Source of the DNA: Enhygromyxa salina
GTDB taxonomy: Bacteria > Myxococcota_A > Polyangia > Nannocystales > Nannocystaceae
Assembly (NCBI RefSeq): GCF_000737335.2
Contig: NZ_JMCC02000008.1
Span: 1-64,000 of the forward strand
DNA: 64,000 nt
Direction: 5' to 3'
Shown here: positions 50,663 to 60,092 of the stretch, in pieces
How the letters are laid out: each line of letters begins with the position of its first letter
Numbering within the stretch: the first letter of the stretch is position 1
The notes under the pieces: generated by a model
Database searches by the model: none
The model's input: the letters and a program-made list of their open reading frames with translations, nothing else
What the model was told of the DNA's origin: nothing
Program-made: the position numbers and the translations under genes

Positions 50663-51834
50663 ACGAGAGCTCGAAGGTCAGGCGCCGCCGCCGAATCAAA
50701 CAGATCGCGCTGGGGTTGTCGGTCGTCACGCTGGGCGTTGGCGCGGTCGTGCTCTCGCAGGCGTGGGTGCCGATCGGGCACGGCGCCAGCGGGCCCAGGC
50801 TCGAGCGCATGCAGGCGTCGCTGCAGTGGGACGGGGGCGGGTTCGAGAACCCCCAGCCGCTGTGGAACGACATGTGGGGCGGGGCCTGGGAGTTCCTCTT
50901 GGGCAGCGATCAATCGAGCCCCGAGCAGCCGCTGACGTTCGACGCGGGTGATCTGGCCCGGTTTGACAAGCCGCCGGCCACCGGCCTGCGCGTGACGTGG
51001 CTCGGGCACTCGACCAGCTTGATCGAGATCGACGGATACCGGGTGCTGACGGATCCAGTCTGGGGCGAGCGAACGTCGCCGGTCAGCTGGCTGGGGCCGT
51101 CGCGGTTCTTTCCTCCGCCGATCCCCCTTCAGGATCTGCCGCCGATCGATGCGGTGGTGATCTCGCATGATCACTACGACCACCTCGACTACCCAACGAT
51201 CGACGCGATCAAGGACTGGGACGTTACCTTCGTGGTCCCGCTGGGTGTTGGCGCGCACCTCGAGTACTGGGGCGTGCCCATTGAAAACATCAAAGAACTC
51301 GACTGGTGGGATCGGACCCGCGTTGGCACCCTCGAGATCGTGTGCGCGCCAGCTCGCCACGCGTCTGGGCGCCAGCTGTTCGACCAAAACGCCACGCTGT
51401 GGGCTGGCTACGCCCTGCTTGGCCGCGATCATCAGGTGTTCTTCTCGGGTGACACCGGGCTGTTTCCGGGGATGACGGAGATCGGCGAGAAGCTTGGCCC
51501 CTTCGATCTGACGATGATCGAGACCGGCGCCTACGGGCAAGGGTGGCCGGACTGGCACATCGGGCCCGAGCAAGCCGTGCGTGCCCACCAGATGTTGCGC
51601 GGTGACGTCATGCTGCCGATCCACTGGGGGCTGTTCGACCTCGCGTCGCACGCCTGGACCGAGCCGATCGAGCGCACCTTGGTCGCGGCCGCGGAAGCGG
51701 GGGTCATCGTCGCGGCGCCGCGTCCAGGGGAGAGCTTCGAGCCCGAGGCGCTCGGGCCGATCGAACGGTGGTGGCCCGCCGTGCTGTGGCGGACCGCGAA
51801 GGAGTACCCGATCGTCTCCACCAAGGTTGACTAG
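50659..51834 (+). CDS. Membrane-anchored metallo-beta-lactamase-fold hydrolase, NAPE-PLD-like
   Basis: 391 residues from the ATG at 50659 (ATGA overlap). One N-terminal helix (LGLSVVTLGVGAVVLSQAW) anchors it. Zinc motif ISHDHYDHLD, with HxHxDH, further ligands in CAPARHASGRQ, FFSGDTGLF and MLPIHWGLFD. The pattern GLRVTWLGHSTSLIEIDG and PSRFFPPP is typical of the N-acyl-phosphatidylethanolamine phospholipase D / UlaG-like group. It might hydrolyse an amide or phosphodiester in the product of the operon. A bidirectional hairpin follows. Confidence 0.85.
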   Translation: MNESSKVRRRRRIKQIALGLSVVTLGVGAVVLSQAWVPIGHGASGPRLERMQASLQWDGGGFENPQPLWNDMWGGAWEFLLGSDQSSPEQPLTFDAGDLARFDKPPATGLRVTWLGHSTSLIEIDGYRVLTDPVWGERTSPVSWLGPSRFFPPPIPLQDLPPIDAVVISHDHYDHLDYPTIDAIKDWDVTFVVPLGVGAHLEYWGVPIENIKELDWWDRTRVGTLEIVCAPARHASGRQLFDQNATLWAGYALLGRDHQVFFSGDTGLFPGMTEIGEKLGPFDLTMIETGAYGQGWPDWHIGPEQAVRAHQMLRGDVMLPIHWGLFDLASHAWTEPIERTLVAAAEAGVIVAAPRPGESFEPEALGPIERWWPAVLWRTAKEYPIVSTKVD

Positions 51835-51848
51835 TCCCGAGCTCTTCA

Positions 51849-51870
51849 AGGGGGCTTAAAAAAGCCCCCT
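51849..51870. terminator. Bidirectional hairpin terminator between convergent genes
   Basis: AGGGGGCTT and AAGCCCCCT form a perfect 9-bp stem around an AAAA loop, 12 bp after the hydrolase stop and 67 bp from the FG-GAP gene stop. Confidence 0.7.
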
Positions 51871-51936
51871 CGCTTCGGCGGCGGAGCCCCCTTCGCTCAC
51901 CCCAAACGCTCGCCTCGCGGATCGTGTTCGACACTG

Positions 51937-53241
51937 TTACGGGACGTCGCCCTCGAACACCGCGACCGTCCCGTCCGCGAGCAGGACCGCCAGCTCATCG
52001 TCGCCGTCGCCGTCGTGATCACCCACGCTCAACGCGACCGCCGGGCTGCCACCGGTGTCGAGCAGCACGTAGCACTCGCCAGCGCCAATGAACGCGTTGA
52101 GGTGCAGCCACAGCCCGTCGTCGGCGATCATCGCGATGTCGTTGACACCGCCGCCGTCGAAGTCGCCGCCCCGCATCAGCGAGACCACGCCAGGGAAGCC
52201 GAATTTGGCCAGGGCTCCGCCAGGCTGCGTCGGGTCCCAGGCCTCGAACATGGACCAGTCGCCGCTGTTGGAGGTCAGTCGACTCGCGCTGAACTCGAAC
52301 TGGAAGTTCGACGCGAACAGAGCATGCGGCGTGGTGCCGCTCAGGATGAAGCTTGGATCGCTCGCGCCGCTGATGTCGAAGAACTCGATGTTGTTGTTGT
52401 CTGCGTAGGTCAGCGTGAAGCCGGAGAGCCCTGCGACCGCCGCGCTTGTCTGCGAGTTGTCGGTCAGCACCAGCGACCCGATCCCACCTTCGACGCGGGC
52501 ACCCTCCGTGCCCCACATCAGCACCTCGTCCGGCGCCTCGCCGTCGAAGTCACCCGCGAGCATCCCAGCCGCGAGACCGATCGAGCTGGGGGTGGTGTCA
52601 GGCGGCGAGAAGCTCGCGACGCCGTCCGAGCTGTGCAGTGACTGGTTCGCGTCGAAGTGCAGCAACACGTCGTCGCCTGGGGCCATGTCGAGCTGGCCGC
52701 CAACCATCGCGTCGATCTTGGCCGAGCCGTCCACGCGCGCGCTGGTGGTTGGAATATCCACCCCGCTCTCGAACACGTGTAGTTCGGTCATGGTCGCGAC
52801 GACCAGCTCGTCTGCGCCGTCGCCATCGACGTCGGCGAAGCTCAGGTTCAGCGCCTGTCCGGGGATCGGCAGCGGTGTCGGTAGCGGCAGGTCTGCAGCG
52901 CAGTAGGTCGCCCGCTCGGTCGGCAGGCAATAGTTGAAGTAACACTGCTCGAGCTCATCGCACTCGTAGTCGGCGAAGCACTCGTACTCGTAGATGTCGA
53001 ATGAGCCGTCGTGGTGCTCGACGTAGTGACAGACCTGGTCGAGGCAGTAGTAGCCGGCCGGGCAGTCGCCGTCGGTGATGCACTCGGGATCCGTGTCGGT
53101 GCTGGTGTCGGAGGTCGGTTGGGTGTTGGTCGTGACGGTCGCGCCGTCGTCGGAACCGATCACCCGGTTCCCACAGCCGGCGAGCGCGAGCGTGACGCCA
53201 GCGAACAAATTCCAGGGTCGGGGATCGAAGGCGTCACGCAT
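51937..53241 (-). CDS. FG-GAP/VCBS lipoprotein with Cys-rich N-terminal region
   Basis: 434 residues. Lipobox LALAGCG, a Thr/Asp linker (TNTQPTSDTSTDTD), then an EGF-like block with CITDGDCPAGYYCLDQVC. Propeller units include LSFADVDGDGADELV, GDFDGEAPDEVL, GGDFDGGGVNDIAM and VGDHDGDGDDELAV. Likely a surface adhesion or binding protein. Several other proteins of this type occur in the window. Confidence 0.85.
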   Translation of the reverse strand: MRDAFDPRPWNLFAGVTLALAGCGNRVIGSDDGATVTTNTQPTSDTSTDTDPECITDGDCPAGYYCLDQVCHYVEHHDGSFDIYEYECFADYECDELEQCYFNYCLPTERATYCAADLPLPTPLPIPGQALNLSFADVDGDGADELVVATMTELHVFESGVDIPTTSARVDGSAKIDAMVGGQLDMAPGDDVLLHFDANQSLHSSDGVASFSPPDTTPSSIGLAAGMLAGDFDGEAPDEVLMWGTEGARVEGGIGSLVLTDNSQTSAAVAGLSGFTLTYADNNNIEFFDISGASDPSFILSGTTPHALFASNFQFEFSASRLTSNSGDWSMFEAWDPTQPGGALAKFGFPGVVSLMRGGDFDGGGVNDIAMIADDGLWLHLNAFIGAGECYVLLDTGGSPAVALSVGDHDGDGDDELAVLLADGTVAVFEGDVP

Positions 53242-53375
53242 CGGCGGAGCATGCCATATGCCGATGTGTTTGAGCGGCGATCTGGTGTCAGCTCGGGCGA
53301 GCGCTTCTCGCCCGCTCGCTGACGCCTCCGTGGCGGACAGCAGCTCGAGACCCCGACGCCCAGGCCGGTCGAGTA

Positions 53376-55019
53376 CTACACTGGCGGTGCGGACTTGGAC
53401 TTGGACTCGGACGTGGGCGCAGGTTGGGAGATGCTAGCGAGCCGCCGCCCGAGCGCGTCCGCGAACGCGGCGTGGCCCTTGGGTGTCATGTGGATGTCCC
53501 CATCCAAGAACGCGCCGGGCTCGGCGTCGCGCAGCGTCTTGGTCACGTTCAGCGCCGGGATCCCCAGCTTGGTCGCGCTGGCGACGGCGTCGTCGAGCAG
53601 CGCCAGGGTGGGGCTGAGATCGGGCCCATCCTTCACGCCGTACTTGGCCCACTCGTTCGACGAGACCTGCACGTCGAAGGGCAACACGACGATCAGCAGC
53701 TCGGCGCCGTGCGAGTCACATAGATCGCGCAGCTCGGTGAAGTGATCCTCGAACACCGACCGCGGCAGATCCGGGGGCTCGGGCGGGACGAACTTGACGA
53801 CCTGGCCAAGTTCCTCGCGCAGCACGGCGGCGCGGGCTTGCAACGCCTCTCGCTCGGCGACCGCCTGCTCGCGGGCCTGCTTGCGCGCGAGGGCGGCCCG
53901 GTAGGCCTCGGCCGTGACGGTGATGTTGCGGGCGGCCTCGCTGTAGCGCGAGCGCACGATCCCGCCGGGCCGGGCCTTCAAGATGTCCTCGTCTGCTTCG
54001 CGTTGACGATCGTCCCTGAGCTGCTGCGGACCCTGCTTGGCGTGGACCGAAGCGGGGTTGCGGGGGTCGAGCTTGGCCTCGATCGCGGCGAGCTCTTCTG
54101 CCAATCGCTGCTCGTGGGTGAGCGAGTCATTGTGTAGCTGCAGCGCCGTCGCGGCGGCGGCGTCGAGCTGGGCGTGGGTGCGCTCGCTGTCGACCAGCAG
54201 ATCGCTCCAGTCGCCCTCGGACGGCAACCCACGGTCAACGCGGGCGAACCACGCTTCATCGCGCGAGTGCCACCAGCGGCGCGCCGCGTAGACCGTGTGC
54301 GAGCGCGACATCAGCCACTTGCGCCCCGGGAATTGCACGATGTCACCGGGGGCGGGCGCGGTCTCGATCTGGACCGCCCAGCCGTCCCAGATCGCGTGCC
54401 GCTGGGTGTTGGGCCGGTCGAGCTCAAAGGGATCGTTGAGGAAGTTGAGGACATAGACGACCCGGGCACCCGTGGCGTCGCGCTGCTCGAGCAGCTCGCG
54501 GGTCAGGGCCAAGTACTCGAGCGGGCCGTAGGTCGGGACCCCAGCGTTGAGCACGGTCCAGCCCCGCTCGGCCGCCAGCACGGCCGAGAAGGTCTGCGTG
54601 TCATCAACCCCAAGCCCAAACACCTGCGAGTCGCCGATCACCAGCACCTCACCCTCGCTGGGAGCCGGCCACTCGCGCCCGCGGTAGCCCTGCGAGTTGA
54701 CCGTGATCGTGGTCAGCGGGTTGCTGCCCAGCTTGAAGTTCATCGCCGCGCCGGGCTCGAGGCGGACGCCAAGCTCGGGATCGGGCACGTAAAAATTGAC
54801 GTGGGGGAACGCGTGGTGATCGCGGGTCGAGAACGCGAACTCGGTGAGCGCGAGGCCAACGCCGAGGCCCAGGGCCAGCTGGCCGGCGATCATCAGCCGC
54901 CGTCGCCATGGGGACCTGCCGGCCTGTCGCCGCGCCGACCCGCCGGTAAGCGGAGCCGGCTCGCTGGGCTGTCGTTCCGGCGTGTCCGCCTCGAGTGGGG
55001 GCTGAGGTGTCAACGGCAT
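53376..55019 (-). CDS. Membrane-anchored SGNH/GDSL-like hydrolase
   Basis: 547 residues from the ATG at 55019; GTG at 55037 is possible. After a Pro-rich cytoplasmic N-terminus there is a membrane helix (MIAGQLALGLGVGLALTEF). The SGNH block I is VLVIGDSQVFGLGVDD (Ser nucleophile), and block V is DGDIHMTPKGHAAF with Asp and His. In between lies a ~150-residue coiled-coil-like insert (AYRAALARKQAREQAVAERE) absent from simple GDSL proteins. Family members deacetylate or acetylate cell-surface sugars (AlgJ/AlgX-like). The target is unknown. Confidence 0.8.
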   Translation of the reverse strand: MPLTPQPPLEADTPERQPSEPAPLTGGSARRQAGRSPWRRRLMIAGQLALGLGVGLALTEFAFSTRDHHAFPHVNFYVPDPELGVRLEPGAAMNFKLGSNPLTTITVNSQGYRGREWPAPSEGEVLVIGDSQVFGLGVDDTQTFSAVLAAERGWTVLNAGVPTYGPLEYLALTRELLEQRDATGARVVYVLNFLNDPFELDRPNTQRHAIWDGWAVQIETAPAPGDIVQFPGRKWLMSRSHTVYAARRWWHSRDEAWFARVDRGLPSEGDWSDLLVDSERTHAQLDAAAATALQLHNDSLTHEQRLAEELAAIEAKLDPRNPASVHAKQGPQQLRDDRQREADEDILKARPGGIVRSRYSEAARNITVTAEAYRAALARKQAREQAVAEREALQARAAVLREELGQVVKFVPPEPPDLPRSVFEDHFTELRDLCDSHGAELLIVVLPFDVQVSSNEWAKYGVKDGPDLSPTLALLDDAVASATKLGIPALNVTKTLRDAEPGAFLDGDIHMTPKGHAAFADALGRRLASISQPAPTSESKSKSAPPV

Positions 55020-55136
55020 GGTGGCTTCGGGCGACACACGCTCGCCCGTGTGATCAGGTCTTGGCCGCGGGTCGGAGCTTCAGTCTACATGAGCGGTTCG
55101 CAGGCGGGCGAGCAGCCTCGGCCGAGCGCAATGCGG

Positions 55137-55976
55137 TCAGGGCTCACCCTCGGGCTTGGCCGGCTTCAAGGCAGCAGGCTGGGCCCGACGTGAGAACGGC
55201 CAGAGCAGCTCCTGCACCCACGTCGCCGGCTCGACCTGCTCGAGCCCAAACTCGCGCGGCCGCTCGGTGTTGATCTTGGCGGTGCCAAACACCACGTCCC
55301 AGACCAGCAAGAAATTGCCGTAGTTGCCGTGATAGTGGGTGACGCCGTCGGCCGCGTGCTTGCCATGGTGGGCGGCGTGGGTACACGGCGTCGAGATCGT
55401 GCGCGCGACCACCCACATCAGCGGCGCGAGCCAGCGGATCTTCACCAGCTTGGTGTCCCATCCCACGCTCGAGTGTGCGCTGATAATCACCGCCATCTTG
55501 GCGATGTAATAGACATAGTAGACCGGCGCGAACCCAAGGTGCAGCAGCACGCCCGACAGCCACAGACCCGGCATCATCGCGTAGTAGAGCAGGTTGTTGC
55601 GGTACACGACCCGGATCGATAGATACTCGGCCGAGTGGTGGGCCCGGTGCAGCAAGTTGAGCCGCGGCCAGGTGTGCGAGGCCCGATGCCACCAGTACTG
55701 CGTGAGGTCGTCGGCGATCAGCAAGGTCACGAACATCGCCCAGGCCGGCCACCCGGCGAGCGCGTTGGCGCTGCCTGGCGCGATCGCTTCGGTCGCCGCG
55801 GCGGAGCTCGTCATGATCACCGGGAGCACCAGGATCGGCAGCCCCAGCCCGGCGCCAAGGTCCAGCGCGAGGTCCTTGGCCGTGGTCTGTTCGCGGAACA
55901 AGAACCGGCCCCAGGCCAGCTCGAGGAGCGCGCCGCCAGCGAACATCGCGGTGATCACCAGGCGGTAGTCGATCAT
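55137..55976 (-). CDS. Sterol-desaturase/fatty-acid-hydroxylase-family protein
   Basis: 279 residues with four or so membrane helices and the three histidine boxes that hold the di-iron site: WWHRASH, HRAHHSAEY and CTHAAHHGKH, in the family order. The family hydroxylates or desaturates sterols or fatty acids, and includes ether-lipid cleavage enzymes. Some Nannocystis-group myxobacteria are known to make sterols, which fits but does not prove a sterol substrate. It is solitary on the minus strand. Confidence 0.85.
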   Translation of the reverse strand: MIDYRLVITAMFAGGALLELAWGRFLFREQTTAKDLALDLGAGLGLPILVLPVIMTSSAAATEAIAPGSANALAGWPAWAMFVTLLIADDLTQYWWHRASHTWPRLNLLHRAHHSAEYLSIRVVYRNNLLYYAMMPGLWLSGVLLHLGFAPVYYVYYIAKMAVIISAHSSVGWDTKLVKIRWLAPLMWVVARTISTPCTHAAHHGKHAADGVTHYHGNYGNFLLVWDVVFGTAKINTERPREFGLEQVEPATWVQELLWPFSRRAQPAALKPAKPEGEP

Positions 55977-56038
55977 CGGGCCTGGGCTCCGGGGATCATG
56001 AAGCGGTTCTAGCCGAACGACTCCAACCGAGGAACGGC

Positions 56039-56899
56039 TCAGCGCTGGCGGATCGAGACCGCGAGCCGTTGGACGCGGACGTCCCCGTCTTCGGCGAGCG
56101 TTGCGAGCGAGCCCAACGAGGCGGCGAAGCTTGGATCGATGCGATCGATCGCGCGGAGGGCCTGCAGCCTGACCTCGGGGTCGGCGTGGGCCAGCAGGTC
56201 GACCATGCCGTGCTTGGCGGCATCGACCCCGAGCACGCCGAGCGATCGCGCCGTGTCAGCGCAGACCTTGTTGTCTTGATCCTGCAGCAGCCTGATCAGG
56301 CCCTCGGCTAGCTCGGCGCCGTCCTTGCGCGCGGCGATCGTGCGAGCTGCCGCCGCGCGGACGCTGGCGTCGCTGTCTTGCAGCCCGGCCATGAGCCCGA
56401 CGTGGGCAGCGGGGGAGGGCGCTTGGCGACCAAGCGTACCCACCAACATCTCGCGGACGCGTGGGTCGGCCTCGCTGGAGATCAGCGGCGAGACGCGGTC
56501 GGCGTAGTCGGCGGTGGTCCGCCCAATCGCCTCGGCCAGAGCAGCCCGGACCTCTGGGGTGTCGCCGCCAGCGACCAAGCGCTCGATCAGGATCGGCGCG
56601 GCCTCGGGCGTGTTGATGATCGGATCGGTGATCCGCAGCCACCCCGCCCGGGTCTTCTGCGGCTGCAGTGCCATGATCTGATCGTGCAGCGATCCCTCGC
56701 CCGAGGCGCTCGCGGGGTTGGTGCCCGACTCGACCGTAGCCTGAGCGGGGACCGGCACCGGATCGATCGACCCCGCGCGGGGCTGGACCGAGTCCGGCTC
56801 GCCGCCGGGATCGCAGCCTGTCACCACCGCGAGCGCGCAGACGAGCGCGCCAAGACTGACAGATTGGACCAGATGAAACGTGAGAGCGTGCTTCGACAT
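56039..56899 (-). CDS. HEAT-repeat lipoprotein
   Basis: 286 residues from the ATG at 56899. Lipobox VVTGCD. After a ~45-residue linker come five or six HEAT/PBS-like repeats (TPEVRAALAEAIGRTT, DPRVREMLVGTLGRQ, DASVRAAAARTIAAR, NKVCADTARSLGVLG, DPEVRLQALRAID). Probably a periplasmic scaffold. It starts 25 bp after the arginine deiminase gene on the same strand, so the two may be expressed and work together. Confidence 0.75.
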   Translation of the reverse strand: MSKHALTFHLVQSVSLGALVCALAVVTGCDPGGEPDSVQPRAGSIDPVPVPAQATVESGTNPASASGEGSLHDQIMALQPQKTRAGWLRITDPIINTPEAAPILIERLVAGGDTPEVRAALAEAIGRTTADYADRVSPLISSEADPRVREMLVGTLGRQAPSPAAHVGLMAGLQDSDASVRAAAARTIAARKDGAELAEGLIRLLQDQDNKVCADTARSLGVLGVDAAKHGMVDLLAHADPEVRLQALRAIDRIDPSFAASLGSLATLAEDGDVRVQRLAVSIRQR

Positions 56900-56924
56900 A
56901 TGCTTGATCTCTTGGGGGCGGGCT

Positions 56925-58589
56925 CTAGTCGAGCAGGTGGGTGGCGACTTCCCACCAGTTGGCGATTGGCGTGCGCAGCACGTTGGTGCCGCAGTGAACC
57001 TCGCCAAGCGCGACGTGATAGGTGTTCCAGTCGTCGACGAAGATCGACTCGGTCCCGTCGGGCATCGACGCGGCGAACGAAGTGAGCAGCGGATCACTGC
57101 CCTGATCGCCGTTGTCGGCGCGCAAGAAGGGATCGGGGATGAACAGCTTGGTCGGCTCGCCCTCGACGTTGGCGACGATCAAGTTGGCCATTCCGGGGAT
57201 CAGCGCGACCACGGCCCCGCCGCAGCCGTTGACCGGCTCGAAGATGCTGGGGACGCTGATGATGTCGCTGTCGTCGAGCGCGAACTCTTGCTTGAACTGG
57301 TCCCGGATCGGGTTGAGGTAGTCGTCGCGGACGTCGTCGTTGAGCGCGCGGAGGTTGGCGTCATCGACGATCTCGCCGACCGTGGCGAAGCCGTGGTCCG
57401 CCGCGTAGCGCGGCAGCGAAGTGTTGGGATCCATGCTCTCGAGCAGCTCGTAGCCAGCGTCGATGTCGCCAAGCAGGACCTTGAAGCCCTTCGGCGAGCT
57501 TGGATCGGGCACGAACGAGGCGAACTCGTCGACGTGGCCGACACACAGCCACGTGGTGTCGATCTCGACCGGGGCCTGCACCGTCTGTGAATGCAGGAAG
57601 TCCGCGAGGATGTCGTTGATGCCCCACTGCGGGGTCTTGCCGAAGTAGATCCGCCCAAACGGGTACTCGACCCCATCAACGGTGATCGGCGGCGTGGCTT
57701 CGAGGTTGCCAAACGAGTCGAAGCTGGTCTCTGTGCCGGGGACGCCCCAGGTCTGCTTGAAGATGTTGGGCTGGATGATCTGGCTGGGGAAGCTGTTGAG
57801 ACCGCGGTCGCGGATCGAGTCGATGATGATGTTGATCCGACCGATCGGCGTGACCTGGGTAGCGAACTCGATCTCGTCTTGGATCCACACGTCGTAGCCG
57901 ACGGTGTTGCCCGCGACCGGCGAGAACTTGCTGCCAAGCGCCGACGCGTAGCTGTTGATCATGGCGCTGTTGGTGCCCACGTCGACCACCCAAAAGTGCT
58001 CGGCTGGCTGCAGGTGGTGGTTCATGATCAGCGGCGCCGATCGGACCTCGACCTCGGCGGTTGCGACGATCTCACCGTCGGCGTCGAGGTGGTTGACCGT
58101 CAGCGCATAGCCGTGGTTGTAGTCGTCGAACTCGACTGAGAAGCGCTGCTCTTCGCCGTTGGGCGTGAACACGTAGGTGGTGCGGACCTCGCTGACGTCG
58201 TGGCCGAGCACCGGGCTGGTGCCGTGCCAGAACCGCACGAACTCGGGCTGGGCGCCGGCGAGGACCAGCTCGACTTGGTCGCCTTCGGCGAACCCGGTGA
58301 ACGCCTCGGCGGGCATGACCCACTCGACGATGTCATCGTCTGCGTCGGTGGGGACCTCGAGCCAGTCGCGCTTGCCGCTGGCGTCGTCGTCGTCCGAGTT
58401 GGTGACGCCAAGCACATCGCCGAACTCCCACGGCCCTAGCTCCACGCCGGTGTCTTCGGTTCCGGTGTCGCCGGTGTCGGCCTCGCCCGCGTCGCCGACG
58501 TCTTCTTTGTCGTCGCCTTTGCAGCCCGCGAGCGACAGCGGGGCGACGATCATGCCGACGAGCGAGAGCGCCGCCACGCGCTTCGACAT
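56925..58589 (-). CDS. Lipoprotein peptidyl-arginine deiminase (PAD C-terminal family)
   Basis: 554 residues from the ATG at 58589. Lipobox LSLAGC with Cys23, followed by an acidic Gly-Asp-Thr linker. The four catalytic residues of protein-arginine deiminases are all placed as in the animal enzymes: Asp238 in WIQDEIEF, His352 and Asp354 in GHVDEFASF, and Cys533 in GEVHCGTN. The spacings (114 and 179 residues) are close to human PAD4 (121 and 172). The enzyme would convert peptidyl arginine to citrulline outside the cytoplasm, anchored by lipid. Calcium-binding loops cannot be judged by eye. A HEAT lipoprotein follows. Confidence 0.9.
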   Translation of the reverse strand: MSKRVAALSLVGMIVAPLSLAGCKGDDKEDVGDAGEADTGDTGTEDTGVELGPWEFGDVLGVTNSDDDDASGKRDWLEVPTDADDDIVEWVMPAEAFTGFAEGDQVELVLAGAQPEFVRFWHGTSPVLGHDVSEVRTTYVFTPNGEEQRFSVEFDDYNHGYALTVNHLDADGEIVATAEVEVRSAPLIMNHHLQPAEHFWVVDVGTNSAMINSYASALGSKFSPVAGNTVGYDVWIQDEIEFATQVTPIGRINIIIDSIRDRGLNSFPSQIIQPNIFKQTWGVPGTETSFDSFGNLEATPPITVDGVEYPFGRIYFGKTPQWGINDILADFLHSQTVQAPVEIDTTWLCVGHVDEFASFVPDPSSPKGFKVLLGDIDAGYELLESMDPNTSLPRYAADHGFATVGEIVDDANLRALNDDVRDDYLNPIRDQFKQEFALDDSDIISVPSIFEPVNGCGGAVVALIPGMANLIVANVEGEPTKLFIPDPFLRADNGDQGSDPLLTSFAASMPDGTESIFVDDWNTYHVALGEVHCGTNVLRTPIANWWEVATHLLD

Positions 58590-58727
58590 CGCAGTGGGAA
58601 AAGTAATGGGCCAGGTCGCTACACGCATCGTTGCGATAGTAGCCATTGGCGGCTGCAGGACAAAGCACGAACGGGGCGCGGGCCGGGGCTCGTTCGTGTG
58701 GTCACGCGCGCAGGTCGGTTCGCCTCT

Positions 58728-60020
58728 CTAGTGGCCCGCCAGCTCCGCTGGACACAGCTGGGGCGCGGCTCCAAGCGCGAACGTGCCGATCGGCGCCGAG
58801 GGCTCGTGGTCGCCGGCGCGTAGCTCGACCTGGCCGGTCTTGGTCAGCCATTCGAGCTCGACCGAGCGGGTGCGGAGCTCGGGGGGCCCGTCTCCAGCGA
58901 TCGTCGCGGAGCGGGTCTTGGCGGCCCGCGTGAGCCCGATGAGCCAGCGTGGGGTCCCGCTTTGCAACATCAGGACGCCCAGCCGATCGACCGACCAAGT
59001 CGTCTCGATGTTGGCGCCAGGATCGATCGCGTGACCCTGCACCGACCACTCGATCACCAGCTCGGGGAGGCCGCCGGGGGCCAGCTGTTCGGTGCGCAGC
59101 TGTAGATCTGCCAAGTTCTCGTCGGCGTATCCGACCTCGGGATGATCGACCCAGGTCAGCTCGCTGGTGTACCAGCGTTGATCGAGGACGGCGTTGAGCA
59201 CGAAGATCTCCCGGGACCCGCCGGCGCCGTGCTCGAGATACGAGAACACGGCGACCTTGCTGGCCCCGTCGAGCTCGAGGTCGTAGACCGTGACAGGGCC
59301 AGACTCACCCGCCGCGCTGTGTTCGTAGGCGCAGGTCGGCGGCGGGTCCCCCGGCGCGAGCGTGCGCAGGTAGGCCGGGCACAGGTGCGCCGGTGCTGGG
59401 CCGTGGTCGATCCACCCACACTCGCTGTGGCTGATGACCTCGGTCCCGCCCGTCAGCGTCGTCAGCCGGGCGGCGACCAACTCGTTGGGGCGGAGCTCCA
59501 GGCTCTTGGTGTAGTGCTCGGTCGCAACCGGGATGTCGGCGCGAGCCTCGGCCACGCGGCCAAGCTCGAACTCAATTGCGGCGCGGGTGTGGAGATCCGT
59601 GGCGTGGTGCAGCGCGCGGTCGAGGGTGGCTTGGGCCTGATCGAGCTGACCCGCCTCGAGCTGCGCCCAACCGAGCTCGCGCGAGATCGTGGGTTGGGTT
59701 GGGTTGATCGCAGCGGCCGCCTGCAGCTGCGCGATGCCGGTTGGGGGATCCTGGGCCGCGATCGCAGCGCGGCCGGCGTCGAGGTGGCCCTGCAGCGCCA
59801 GCTTCGAGCGCTCGAGCTGCTTGGCGGTTGGTGGCGTGAAGCGGTTGGTCGCCGGGGAGCGGGGCGCGGCGGGAGCGTTGGCGGTGGGGGTTGTGGGTGG
59901 GTTGGCGTCGGCGCGCGTGGCTGCTGCGGCTCGCTCGTGTGGGGGCGGTTCGGATCCGCCACATGCAGCTGCGAGGATCGCCAACGAGACGACGCAGGCC
60001 GATCCCAACGAGGCGCGCAC
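58728..60020 (-). CDS. TPR lipoprotein
   Basis: 430 residues from a GTG at 60020 (RASLGSACVV). Lipobox LAAACG. A Pro/Ala/Thr linker precedes three TPR-like units (HLDAGRAAIAAQDPPTGIAQ, ELGWAQLEAGQLDQAQATL, EFELGRVAEARADI). The C-terminal ~230 residues are beta-rich and contain conserved-looking CGWIDHGPAPAHLCPAY and CAYEHSA. No enzyme family was recognised. Confidence 0.75.
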   Translation of the reverse strand: MRASLGSACVVSLAILAAACGGSEPPPHERAAAATRADANPPTTPTANAPAAPRSPATNRFTPPTAKQLERSKLALQGHLDAGRAAIAAQDPPTGIAQLQAAAAINPTQPTISRELGWAQLEAGQLDQAQATLDRALHHATDLHTRAAIEFELGRVAEARADIPVATEHYTKSLELRPNELVAARLTTLTGGTEVISHSECGWIDHGPAPAHLCPAYLRTLAPGDPPPTCAYEHSAAGESGPVTVYDLELDGASKVAVFSYLEHGAGGSREIFVLNAVLDQRWYTSELTWVDHPEVGYADENLADLQLRTEQLAPGGLPELVIEWSVQGHAIDPGANIETTWSVDRLGVLMLQSGTPRWLIGLTRAAKTRSATIAGDGPPELRTRSVELEWLTKTGQVELRAGDHEPSAPIGTFALGAAPQLCPAELAGH

Positions 60021-60092
60021 GCGTCGATGGTGGCATGGCTTGACAGGGATCGCACGAGCCCAGACAAGCCCCAAAGCGCGAGCCGATGTTGC

